Shown here: positions 14,893-22,568 of the stretch, piece after piece
How the letters are laid out: every line of letters starts with the position of its first letter
Position numbering within the stretch: the stretch's first letter is position 1
DNA from: an uncultured Burkholderiales bacterium
GTDB taxonomy: Bacteria; Pseudomonadota; Gammaproteobacteria; Burkholderiales; Burkholderiaceae_E
Length of the DNA: 28,109 bases
Direction: 5' to 3'
Assembly: GCA_903831925.1 (NCBI GenBank)
Contig: CAIKZV010000153.1
Span: forward strand, 1 to 28,109
Position numbers and translations under genes: made by a program
The notes under the pieces: generated by a model
Told to the model about the DNA's origin: nothing
The model's input: only the letters and a program-made list of their open reading frames with translations
Database searches by the model: none

Positions 14893-15548
14893 GCGGCCCC
14901 CCGGTTTTCGGTTTGCAGGCGATTCTGTCGCATCGCGTCGGCGGATGCGCTCAGCGTCTGCTCGATCGCCTCGCGCACCATCGCGAGCCTGTCGCCGCCC
15001 CAGTAGAGCTGCTCCTCGAAGATCATCATCGGGACACCGAAAACACCGAGCGTCTCGGCCTCGTCAGTGAGACGCTGCAGACGCATCGCGCCATCGCCCT
15101 GAACGAAGCGCTCGAAGTCGGCGCCGGATGCGCCCAGCGCATCGATATGGCGACCCATCTCCTCATGGGAATCGATATCGAGGTCGTGGCGCCAGAAGCG
15201 CTCGAAGGTGGACGCGTGATAAGCCTCGAAAAATCCGTGATCCTGGGCGAACAGCATCCCGATGCTCGAGAGCTTGCCGCTGTAGATGCGTCGCGGCCCT
15301 TTCATGATCAGGCCCTGCCGGTTGGCCGTGCGGCGCGCATCCATGTAGCCATAACGCACCTTTCGCCAGTTGTGGACGGTGCGCGCTTCGACGCTTCCCA
15401 TGAACTCCTCGATGCGCAGCGTGTAGGGTCGCCAGTCGAGATGGATCGGGTATTGCAGGGCGATGGCGCGGATGGCGGCGTCGGCCACAAAGGCATAAGG
15501 ACTCTTGTAGTCGGTGTAGACGATCAAGCTCGGCAGTGTGGCGGTCAT
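14889..15548 (-). CDS. DsbA-family isomerase, 2-hydroxychromene-2-carboxylate isomerase-like (upstream copy)
   Basis: About 219 residues from the ATG at 15548. An ATG at 15566 and the longest frame to 15590 are less likely, because a purine-rich GGGGCACGAG sits right before 15548. It has the same thioredoxin-like fold: VYTDYKSPYAFVADAAIRAIA is the GST-kappa-like active-site helix (SPY), and the C-terminal half carries LGVFGVPMMIFEEQLYWGGDRLAMV. It is diverged from the adjacent copy, not a recent duplicate. A CATAAT hexamer with a preceding TG (minus strand 15570-15565) could be an extended -10, but would give a very short leader. The pair probably acts as a heteromer or on successive isomers in an aromatic or ring-cleavage pathway. 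Confidence 0.85.
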   Translation of the reverse strand: MTATLPSLIVYTDYKSPYAFVADAAIRAIALQYPIHLDWRPYTLRIEEFMGSVEARTVHNWRKVRYGYMDARRTANRQGLIMKGPRRIYSGKLSSIGMLFAQDHGFFEAYHASTFERFWRHDLDIDSHEEMGRHIDALGASGADFERFVQGDGAMRLQRLTDEAETLGVFGVPMMIFEEQLYWGGDRLAMVREAIEQTLSASADAMRQNRLQTENRGAA

Positions 15549-15622
15549 CTCGTGCCCCGAAAACATTATGACAACACACTCATCCGGCAATGGTCCACGC
15601 AGTGACGCCGACGGGCAGCCGA

Positions 15623-15640
15623 TTGATCCTTAGGAATCAA
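15623..15640. promoter_or_regulatory. Imperfect dyad in the divergent isomerase/PEP-CTERM gap
   Basis: TTGAT...ATCAA arms flank an 8-base centre that is itself nearly symmetric (CC/GG). It lies in the 184-base gap between the divergently transcribed isomerase pair and the PEP-CTERM gene. A CGATTGAG octamer follows at 15641 and recurs about 80 bases later, just before the PEP-CTERM start. A binding site for a regulator of either unit is possible but untested. Confidence 0.2.
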
Positions 15641-15732
15641 CGATTGAGTCGTCCTCGGTCACGGTACGAAACAATGTCGCCTCACAATTTGCCAACCGCC
15701 GATGACGGCACCCACTGACGATTGAGACTTCG

Positions 15733-16632
15733 ATGAGACTTTCTTTCAACCTTGCAGCGAAAATCAGCATCGGCGTTTTGACGTCCTGGGTTTGCGCTTT
15801 TGCGTCAGCAGAAATGCCGGCGTCATTGCCGTCAGACTCACCGAGTCCGGTTCTGAAGTTCAATATCGTCGGCAGCGATTCGGGCATCAACTGGACGAGC
15901 GCCGACATCGGTTTTTCGCTCGATCGCAACAGCGGCGATTTCTCATTGGCCTCGCCTTATGCCTACTCGGCGGGTCGCAAGGTCACGGTCGATGGCGTCG
16001 AGCTGCCGGCCTTCGTGGTCAAGGTCGATCCGACCGATTCGCAAGGCAATCGGGTCTTCGACCGCGCTACCGGCGGCAATGTCGATCCGTTCATGAGCTA
16101 TGCCTACAGCATCACCAACAACACCTCGGGGACTCTGGCGGTCAGTGCCTATTTCACCTCGCCGATCATTCCCTCGGTCAATGGACAGGCCAACAACGTG
16201 AGTGCTCGCGCATCCGGCATCCTGGTCGATGCCACCGGCAACGGTGGCTCGCTGACCTACAGCCCGGGGACCGCGAGCTTTCAGAGTTTCGCGCTGTCTT
16301 CGCTGGTCAACGCGCCTCAGGGTGACGCGTCTTTCGTGAACGCAGGCGTGGATGTCGGTGCGGTGCAGTCGATTGCGGCGGGCGCTCCCGGTTCGGTGGC
16401 CTTCATCAACACGGTTCAGTCGGGTATCACCACAGGTCCGCAGGGTGTCTGGAACACCATGCAGATGTATGCGCACTTCACCCTGTCGGGCAGCGGCGAC
16501 ATCGCGCTGGTGACCGGCTATGGCGAGATCATCCCGATTCCCGAGCCTTCGGATCTGGCCTTCATGCTTTCCGGGCTGGTCGTCACCGCGTCGATGATGT
16601 CGCGCCGTCGTCGGGCATCCGCATACCTCTGA
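15733..16632 (+). CDS. Secreted PEP-CTERM sorting-signal protein
   Basis: A 299-residue exported protein. The N-terminus is a Sec signal peptide (basic MRLSFNLAAK, hydrophobic core to ~20, likely cleavage after ASA at residue 26). The mature part is low in Cys and Lys and rich in Gly, Ser, Thr, Asn and Val, with predicted beta structure and many Asn-X-Ser/Thr sites. The C-terminus has the full PEP-CTERM layout: P270-E-P, hydrophobic span LAFMLSGLVVTASMM, then a basic RRRR cluster. Such proteins are processed by exosortase/EpsH in bacteria that make exopolysaccharide and biofilm or floc material. No exosortase or polysaccharide gene is in the window. The product's specific role is unknown. It is transcribed away from the isomerase pair and appears to be a single-gene unit. 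Confidence 0.88.
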   Translation: MRLSFNLAAKISIGVLTSWVCAFASAEMPASLPSDSPSPVLKFNIVGSDSGINWTSADIGFSLDRNSGDFSLASPYAYSAGRKVTVDGVELPAFVVKVDPTDSQGNRVFDRATGGNVDPFMSYAYSITNNTSGTLAVSAYFTSPIIPSVNGQANNVSARASGILVDATGNGGSLTYSPGTASFQSFALSSLVNAPQGDASFVNAGVDVGAVQSIAAGAPGSVAFINTVQSGITTGPQGVWNTMQMYAHFTLSGSGDIALVTGYGEIIPIPEPSDLAFMLSGLVVTASMMSRRRRASAYL

Positions 16633-16699
16633 TGATCGGGGTTGGCCGGTTGTAAAGACTTGGGAGATGATTCGGGGTCATCAACCAAGCGTGATTCCC

Positions 16700-17869
16700 A
16701 TGTCTGCCATCGACCGCATCGCCCTGTTTCATGACGAGCTGACCGCCTTTCGGCGCGATATCCATGCCCATCCCGAACTCGGTTTCCAGGAGTCGCGCAC
16801 CGCAGAGCGGGTTGCGCAGGCGCTTGAGAGCTATGGCATCGAGGTGCATCGCGGCGTCGGTAAAACCGGTGTTGTTGGCGTCCTGAAGGCGGGCGCCTCG
16901 ATGCGATCGATTGGTCTGCGCGCCGACATGGACGCGCTGCCGATCCAGGAGGCCAACACCTTCGATCATCGTTCGCAGCATGCCGGTCGCATGCATGCCT
17001 GCGGTCACGACGGCCACACCACCATGCTGCTTGGCGCCGCCCGATATCTGGCAGCGACGCGCAATTTCGATGGCACGGTCCACTTCATCTTCCAGCCGGC
17101 CGAAGAGGGCCTGGGCGGGGCGAGGGCCATGCTCGACGATGGTCTGTTCACGCGCTTTCCGTGTGACTGGGTCTTCGGCATGCACAACCGCCCGAAATTG
17201 CCGATCGGGCAGTTTTGCGTGCGCTCCGGCGCGATGATGGCGGGCGGTGCTTTTTTTGATATCGACATCACGGGTGTGGGTTCGCATGGCGCGCGCCCCG
17301 AGGCCGGCATCGATTCGCTGATGGTGGGCGTACAGATCGCCTCGATGCTGCAGACCATCGTCTCGCGCAATGTGCGCCCGGTCGATACCGCGGTGGTGTC
17401 GGTCACCCAGTTTCATGCCGGCGATGCCTACAACGTGATTCCGCAGACTGCGCGCTTGTCGGGCACGGTGAGGGCCTTCTCTAAAGACGTGATGGCGCTG
17501 GTCGAGCGCAATATGCGCCGCATTGCCGGCGGCGTGGCCGAATCGATGGGTGCGACGGCAAGCGTGGACTTTCGCGTGAACTTCGGGCCCACGGTCAACG
17601 ATGCCGATGAAGCCGACTTCGCAGCCTCGGTGTGCGCCGAGCTGGTCGGCGCAGACAAGGTCGATCGCAACCCCCCGCTCATCATGGCCTCGGAAGATTT
17701 TTCCTTCATGCTCGATCGCGTGCCGGGCTGCTTCGTGAACATCGGCAATGGCGATGGCGACGGTGATTGCGAGGTGCACAATCCGGCCTATGACTTCAAC
17801 GATCAGGCGATTCCATTGGGCAGCGCCTTTTTTTCGCGGGCGGTCGAGCGCAAGCTCGCATTAGGCTGA
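16700..17869 (+). CDS. M20-family metal-dependent amidohydrolase (hippurate hydrolase-like)
   Basis: A 389-residue M20D-type amidase/carboxypeptidase. Metal ligands and hallmarks: RRDIHAHPELGF (18-29), D77 in RADMDALPI, C101/H103 in HACGHDGHT, E135/E136 in QPAEEG, H162 in GMHN, the dimerisation-lid motif GSHGARPE, and a late HNPAYDFND providing the last His ligand. Relatives hydrolyse N-acyl amino acids, hippurate or IAA-amino acid conjugates. The frame begins at 16667, but that ATG has its purine-rich sequence directly adjacent and adds residues not typical of the family, so ATG 16700 is preferred. The flavin monooxygenase gene follows after 70 bases in the same direction. Confidence 0.93.
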   Translation: MSAIDRIALFHDELTAFRRDIHAHPELGFQESRTAERVAQALESYGIEVHRGVGKTGVVGVLKAGASMRSIGLRADMDALPIQEANTFDHRSQHAGRMHACGHDGHTTMLLGAARYLAATRNFDGTVHFIFQPAEEGLGGARAMLDDGLFTRFPCDWVFGMHNRPKLPIGQFCVRSGAMMAGGAFFDIDITGVGSHGARPEAGIDSLMVGVQIASMLQTIVSRNVRPVDTAVVSVTQFHAGDAYNVIPQTARLSGTVRAFSKDVMALVERNMRRIAGGVAESMGATASVDFRVNFGPTVNDADEADFAASVCAELVGADKVDRNPPLIMASEDFSFMLDRVPGCFVNIGNGDGDGDCEVHNPAYDFNDQAIPLGSAFFSRAVERKLALG

Positions 17870-17939
17870 GCGCCGCGCGATCAGCGCAGCATCAGCCCAG
17901 GCTCAGCCCGATCATCGAGTCTGTCCGGAGACCGACACC

Positions 17940-19262
17940 ATGCGCAAAATGAGACTCGGCGCCTTCATGCGCCCGACCACGATTCACACCGGCGGCTGGC
18001 GTTATCCCGGCGGTTTGCCCGATGCCAACTTCAACTTCGAGCATCTCGCCCGGTTTACGCAGAAACTTGAAGCCGGCCGATTCGATGCGTTTTTCATGGC
18101 CGACCATCTGGCTGTGCTCAACATGCCGATCGAGGCGCTCAAGCGCAGCCATACCGTCACCTCGTTTGATCCGCTGACGCTGCTGCCGGCGCTGGCGGTG
18201 CTGACAAAGCACATCGGGCTGGTGGCCACCGCCTCGACCACCTTCGAAGAGCCCTACATCCTGGCGCGCAAATTTGCCTCGCTCGACCACCTGAGCGGCG
18301 GGCGTGCCGGCTGGAATGTCGTGACCACCTCCAATCCGGATGCCGCGCTCAACTTCGGCCGGGAAGATCACCTCGAACACGGCGAACGCTATCGTCGGGC
18401 ACGCGAGTTCGTTGATGTGGTGACCGGGCTGTGGGACTCCTTTGCCGATGATGCCTTCACGCGCGATGTGAAGACCGGGCTGTTTTTCGACCCGGAAAAA
18501 ATGCATGTGCTCGATCACAAGGGCGAATTCTTTTCGGTGCGCGGCCCGCTCAATGTGGCCCGTCCGGTGCAGGGCTGGCCGGTGATCGTGCAGGCCGGCG
18601 CGTCCGAGGCCGGCAAGCAGCTGGCCGCCGAAACCGCCGAGGTGGTCTTCACCGCGCAGGCCACGCTCGCCGCAGGCAAGGCTTTCTATCGTGACGTGAA
18701 GTCGCGAATGGATGCGATCGGACGTTCGCGCGAGCATCTGAAGATCCTGCCGGGTGCATTGGTGGTGGTCGGCGACACGATCGAGGAAGCGCGCGACAAG
18801 CGCCTGCTGCTCGACAGTCTGGTGCACTACGACAGCGCGATTGCATCGCTGTCGATTGCGCTCGGCCACGATGCCTCGGCCTTCGACCCGGATGCGCCAC
18901 TGCCCGATGACATCCCCGAGACCAATGCCAGCAAGAGCGGTCGCGAGCGCACGATTGCTTTGGCGCGCCGTGAACATCTCACCGTCCGGCAACTGGCGCA
19001 GCGGCTGGGCGGCTATGCCGGTCTGGCCTTCGTCGGCACACCCGCCAGCATCGCTGACGAGATGCAGGCCTGGATCGAAGAAGAGGGCAGTGACGGGTTC
19101 AACATCCTGTTTCCCTACCTGCCGGCCGGACTCGATGACATGGTCGACCGGGTGGTCCCTGAACTGCAGCGCCGCGGCCTTTTTCGTACCGAGTACGAAG
19201 GCGCCACGCTGCGTGAAAACCTCGGGCTGCCACGGCCTTCCAACCGCTTCTTTCCGGGCTGA
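17940..19262 (+). CDS. FMN-dependent LLM-class monooxygenase (NtaA/SnaA/DszA type)
   Basis: A 440-residue bacterial luciferase-like protein. Typical features: N-terminal MRLGAFMRPTTIHTGGWRYP, FDAFFMADHLAV, SFDPLTLLPALAVLTKHIGLVATASTTF, EPYILARKFASLDHLSGGRAGWNVVTT and HGERYRRAREFVDVVTGLWDSF, then the RPVQGWPVIVQAGASEAGK flavin-site segment. This set is characteristic of the nitrilotriacetate/EDTA/dibenzothiophene-sulfone monooxygenase subgroup, which uses FMNH2 supplied by a separate flavin reductase. No reductase gene is present in the window. The substrate is not predictable; C-S, C-N or Baeyer-Villiger-type oxygenation is possible. Next to an amidohydrolase and a thiolase, it probably takes part in catabolism. 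Confidence 0.9.
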   Translation: MRKMRLGAFMRPTTIHTGGWRYPGGLPDANFNFEHLARFTQKLEAGRFDAFFMADHLAVLNMPIEALKRSHTVTSFDPLTLLPALAVLTKHIGLVATASTTFEEPYILARKFASLDHLSGGRAGWNVVTTSNPDAALNFGREDHLEHGERYRRAREFVDVVTGLWDSFADDAFTRDVKTGLFFDPEKMHVLDHKGEFFSVRGPLNVARPVQGWPVIVQAGASEAGKQLAAETAEVVFTAQATLAAGKAFYRDVKSRMDAIGRSREHLKILPGALVVVGDTIEEARDKRLLLDSLVHYDSAIASLSIALGHDASAFDPDAPLPDDIPETNASKSGRERTIALARREHLTVRQLAQRLGGYAGLAFVGTPASIADEMQAWIEEEGSDGFNILFPYLPAGLDDMVDRVVPELQRRGLFRTEYEGATLRENLGLPRPSNRFFPG

Positions 19263-19361
19263 GCCGGTCTCGTCCCGAAATGTGATGCCCTCGAGCGGCC
19301 GGCTGCGCCATCGATGGCATGATTCAAGGCTGCCCCCCTATCCCAGACCAGGAGACACCCC

Positions 19362-20600
19362 ATGACTGAAGCTCTCATCATCGACGCCTGCCGCACACCG
19401 CGCGGCATCGGCAAGGTCGGCAAAGGCGCCCTCGCCGACATGCATCCGCAGCATGTGGCCGCCAATGTGCTCAAGGCACTGGCCGCGCGCAACGATCTGA
19501 AGACCGCCGAGATTGACGACATCATCTGGGGCACCAGTTCGCAGCGCGGCCCGCAGGCGATGGACCTGGCACGCATGGCCGCACTCGACGCCGGCTTCGA
19601 TATCCGCGCAAGCGGCGTGACCCTCGATCGCTTCTGCGGCTCGGGCATCACCTCGGTCAGCATGGCGGCAGCCTCGATCATGGCCGGCATGGAAGACCTG
19701 ATGATCGCTGGCGGCTCCGAGATGATGTCGATGACCGGCCGTCGCGCGCCGGATGAAGGCCCGGCTCTGATGGATGCCGGCAATCTGCGTCTGCGCGCCT
19801 CACATCCGCAGTCGCACCAGGGTGTCTGTGCCGATGCAATTGCCACCATGGAAGGCATCTCGCGCCAGGCGCTCGACGAGCTCGCCCTGGTCAGCCAGCA
19901 GCGCGCCGCGCACGCGATCGCCAACGGTCACTTCAAGAAGAGCCTGATCCCGACCTTCAAGGCCGACGGCACGCTGGCGCTCGACCATGAAGAGTTTCCG
20001 CGTCCGCAGACCACGCTGCAGGGTCTGTCCGAAATCAAGCCGGCCTTCCCGGCGCTGGCCGATGTGCCGCTCGACGACAAGGGCAATACCTTCCGCAGCC
20101 TGATCCTGTCGAAGTATCCCGGCCTCGACATCAAGCATGTCCATCACGCCGGCAATTCGTCGGGTGTGGTCGATGGCGCGGGCGCCGTGCTGCTGGCATC
20201 GCCCGCCTATGCCAAAGCCAAGGGTCTGAAGCCTCGCGCCCGTATCGTGGCGATGGCCAATGTCGGCGATTGCCCAACGCTGATGCTCAACGCGCCGGTG
20301 CCGGCGGCCCGCAAGGTGCTGGCCAAAGCCGGCCTGACCCTCGATGACATTGATCTCTTCGAGATCAACGAGGCGTTTTCGGTGGTGGCCGAGAAGTTCA
20401 TCCGCGACCTCAAGCTTGATCGCGACAAGGTCAATGTGAATGGCGGCGCGATGGCGCTGGGCCATCCGATCGGCGGCACCGGTTCGATCCTGATCGGCAC
20501 CATCCTCGATGAACTCGAGCGTCGCGATCTGCGGCGCGGCCTGGTCACGATGTGTGCCGCCGGCGGCATGGCTCCGGCGATCATCATCGAGCGCCTCTGA
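19362..20600 (+). CDS. Acetyl-CoA C-acyltransferase (thiolase)
   Basis: A 412-residue degradative-type thiolase. Catalytic residues are visible: nucleophile C92 in DRFCGSGIT, H368 in ALGHPIGGTG, and the second cysteine C398 in TMCAAGGMAP, with NEAFSVVAE providing the conserved Asn. The length is slightly over the usual ~390 because of a longer loop around residues 125-150. It cleaves a 3-ketoacyl-CoA with CoA to release acetyl- or propionyl-CoA. The start is supported by CCAGGAG upstream. It is the first gene of a group of five same-strand genes (thiolase, ferritin-like, crotonase, GMC, small subunit) with short gaps, consistent with one operon. Confidence 0.95.
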   Translation: MTEALIIDACRTPRGIGKVGKGALADMHPQHVAANVLKALAARNDLKTAEIDDIIWGTSSQRGPQAMDLARMAALDAGFDIRASGVTLDRFCGSGITSVSMAAASIMAGMEDLMIAGGSEMMSMTGRRAPDEGPALMDAGNLRLRASHPQSHQGVCADAIATMEGISRQALDELALVSQQRAAHAIANGHFKKSLIPTFKADGTLALDHEEFPRPQTTLQGLSEIKPAFPALADVPLDDKGNTFRSLILSKYPGLDIKHVHHAGNSSGVVDGAGAVLLASPAYAKAKGLKPRARIVAMANVGDCPTLMLNAPVPAARKVLAKAGLTLDDIDLFEINEAFSVVAEKFIRDLKLDRDKVNVNGGAMALGHPIGGTGSILIGTILDELERRDLRRGLVTMCAAGGMAPAIIIERL

Positions 20601-20636
20601 TCGTCTGATCGCAATCTGATCCAAGGGACCCGCAAG

Positions 20637-21665
20637 ATGGGCGCAGCACTGGTTTTCGATGAATCACATCTGATGTCCGAGCATGCCTATGCCCGGCCGC
20701 TCGAGGCGGTCGGGCATCGCCTGCATGGCGGCTTCGATGCGGCAGGCGCCTACCAGTCGCCGCGCACGCTGGGCCGCTGGCCGGCGGTGCGGGGCTGGCA
20801 GCAGGCGCTGGCCGCCCGCGGCTGGCCCCTGATTGATGCCTCTGGCGCCCTGCTCACCATGGGCAACTATCCGAGCTTCGAGCAGCAGCGCCTGCTGCTG
20901 CAGTGGGGGTGCGGGCAAACGCTCTGGAATTCGCTGACGGTCACCGGCGTGGTCGAGGCGCGCGGACGCATTCTGGCCACGATTCCGGTGCCGAATTTTC
21001 AGTCCATCATCGAAGAAGACCTCAGCCAGACCACCGTCGGCCATCTGGGCAAGGGGCTGTTCAGGGCGCACGGCTTCGATGAGGGCGGTGTGCCCGAATC
21101 GGGCATCGGCGGACACGACACCATGTGGTTTGCGGTGCGCGACATGCTCTTCGGGCGCGACGCCTGGCCGATGCCCGAGGTGCCGCCGTCGCTGGCGCGG
21201 CCTGCCGGCGACCGCCTGCTGCCGATGATCGATGCGCCCTATGAGCAGATCATCGTCATGATGATGAACGTGCTGATGATCGAGATTCGTGCCGAGGCCT
21301 TCTTCAGCTTCTGCACGCGGGTCATGCGCGATCCGGCCTGCTTTTCCGATCGCCGCGAGACCGCCGAGCAGGCCGCGGTCATGGTCGAGCGCATCCGCGA
21401 AGACGAGCAGATCCATGTGGCCTATCTGCAGTCGGCGATTTCGGAGTTGCGCAGCTTCACCTTCAAGGCCAATGACGGTCGTCGCATTCCTGGCGAGCGT
21501 CTGCTCGATCCGCTGTGGCAGGGCTTCGTGCGCTGGCACTCGGTCGATACAGTGCAGCACACGCGCGCTCAGGCACGTGCCGCAATCGAAGCCACGTTGC
21601 GCGCCCTGCCGCAAGGCGAGGCAAAGCTTCAGGCATTCATGGCGCTGGAAACTTCCGGCGCCTGA
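20637..21665 (+). CDS. Probable ferritin-like diiron protein of unknown function
   Basis: A 342-residue protein I do not recognise by name. Spaced acidic and His residues on predicted long helices look like a ferritin-like diiron site. They are E126/E127 with H136 in SIIEEDLSQTTVGH, E216 and E220 in LMIEIRAEAFFSF, and E257-x-x-H260 in REDEQIHVAYLQSAI, an ExxH pattern as in diiron oxygenases. The helix QIIVMMMNVLMIEIRAEAF is hydrophobic and could pack in the bundle core. There is no signal peptide. Its ribosome-binding site, AAGGGA, lies upstream of the ATG. It sits between the thiolase and the crotonase genes, so a diiron-dependent oxygenation or desaturation step on a CoA ester or alcohol in this pathway is an inference. 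Confidence 0.8.
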   Translation: MGAALVFDESHLMSEHAYARPLEAVGHRLHGGFDAAGAYQSPRTLGRWPAVRGWQQALAARGWPLIDASGALLTMGNYPSFEQQRLLLQWGCGQTLWNSLTVTGVVEARGRILATIPVPNFQSIIEEDLSQTTVGHLGKGLFRAHGFDEGGVPESGIGGHDTMWFAVRDMLFGRDAWPMPEVPPSLARPAGDRLLPMIDAPYEQIIVMMMNVLMIEIRAEAFFSFCTRVMRDPACFSDRRETAEQAAVMVERIREDEQIHVAYLQSAISELRSFTFKANDGRRIPGERLLDPLWQGFVRWHSVDTVQHTRAQARAAIEATLRALPQGEAKLQAFMALETSGA

Positions 21666-21732
21666 GCATCGGTTTGCAGACCCCGGCGCAGCTCGGGGCT
21701 GACTCAATACACGAGGATGAGGAGGAGACCCC

Positions 21733-22557
21733 ATGACTTACGAAGACGTGCTGTACCGGGTTGAGGACGGCATTGCCGTGATCACGCTCAATCGCCCCGA
21801 CAAGCTCAATGCCTGGCGTGCCGAGATGGACCGCGACGTGCGGGCCGCGATGAAGGCTGCCTCGTCTGACGAGGCAGTGCGAGTGATCGTGCTGACCGGC
21901 GCCGGGCGCGGTTTTTGCGCCGGCGCCGACATGAATAATCTGCAGTCGCTCGCCGGCAGCGGCGGCGCTGCTGCGCGCCCGCGTCCTGCGGTGCCCGAGC
22001 CCTTCGATGCGTCGGCGAGCGAGGACTTCAAGCGCCAGTATTCGTGGTTTCCATCGGTGCCGCGGCCGATCATCGCAGCCATCAACGGCCCGTGCGCGGG
22101 TCTCGGTCTGATCATGTCGCTCTATGCCGACATGCGCTTTGCCTCCGACAAAGCGGTTTTCACCACCGCCTTCGCACGACGCGGCCTGATCGCCGAGCAT
22201 GGCGTGTCTTGGCTGCTGCCGCGCCTGGTCGGCATGGCCCATGCCTGCGACCTGCTCTATTCGGCCCGCACCGTGCGGGCTCCCGAGGCGCTGGCCATGG
22301 GTCTGGTGAGTCGGGTCATCCCGGAAGACCAGTTCATGACCGAGGTGATGGCCTATGCCCGCATGCTGGCCACCGAGGCCTCGCCGCGCTCGATGCGCGA
22401 GATGAAGCGCGAGATGTGGCATGCGCAGTTCCAGACGCTCGCTCAGGCGATCGACGAGGCCAACGGCGACATGGCCGGCAGCTTCACCTCCGCTGACTTC
22501 AAGGAGGGCGTGGCCCACTTCGTCGAAAAGCGCAAACCGCAGTTCACCGGTCGCTGA
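21733..22557 (+). CDS. Enoyl-CoA hydratase/isomerase (crotonase) family protein
   Basis: A 274-residue crotonase-fold protein. The CoA-binding and oxyanion-hole motifs are intact: RPDKLNAW, GRGFCAGADM and INGPCAGLGLIMSLYADMRFAS. The catalytic glutamates of classical enoyl-CoA hydratase are not conserved. At the E144-equivalent position (FGQPE in the rat enzyme) this protein has Phe in FTTAFARRGL, and the E164 position carries Asp in MAHACDLL. Instead a Glu-His pair appears in LIAEHGVSW, a motif shared by an EchA subgroup as far as I recall. It may be an isomerase, a ring hydrolase or a hydratase with a shifted base. A strong GGAGGAG ribosome-binding site lies ahead of the ATG, and the GMC gene begins 11 bases after the stop. 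Confidence 0.9.
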   Translation: MTYEDVLYRVEDGIAVITLNRPDKLNAWRAEMDRDVRAAMKAASSDEAVRVIVLTGAGRGFCAGADMNNLQSLAGSGGAAARPRPAVPEPFDASASEDFKRQYSWFPSVPRPIIAAINGPCAGLGLIMSLYADMRFASDKAVFTTAFARRGLIAEHGVSWLLPRLVGMAHACDLLYSARTVRAPEALAMGLVSRVIPEDQFMTEVMAYARMLATEASPRSMREMKREMWHAQFQTLAQAIDEANGDMAGSFTSADFKEGVAHFVEKRKPQFTGR

Positions 22558-22568
22558 AGCGTGCCTCG

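Noticed and set aside
15700..15732. GGCAC element before the PEP-CTERM gene resembling a sigma-54 -24 box
   Set aside because: No GC dinucleotide lies at the required spacing for the -12 box, so it does not fit the sigma-54 consensus.
16583..17779. Long minus-strand open frame (398 codons) opposite the M20 amidohydrolase
   Set aside because: The plus-strand protein has all M20 metal motifs; the antisense translation shows no domain and a composition typical of complementary-strand shadows.
17864..17908. Inverted repeat GGCTGAGC/GCTCAGCC after the M20 gene
   Set aside because: The arms are 29 bases apart, the first includes the stop codon, and no T-run follows; a functional terminator is not supported.
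19307..19318. Perfect 12-bp palindrome GCCATCGATGGC upstream of the thiolase gene
   Set aside because: Short GC-rich palindromes containing ATCGAT are expected by chance in this composition, and no second copy or promoter context supports an operator.
20664..21734. Minus-strand open frame (356 codons) opposite the ferritin-like gene
   Set aside because: The plus-strand gene has a ribosome-binding site, operon spacing and a plausible metal-site pattern; the antisense frame has none of these.
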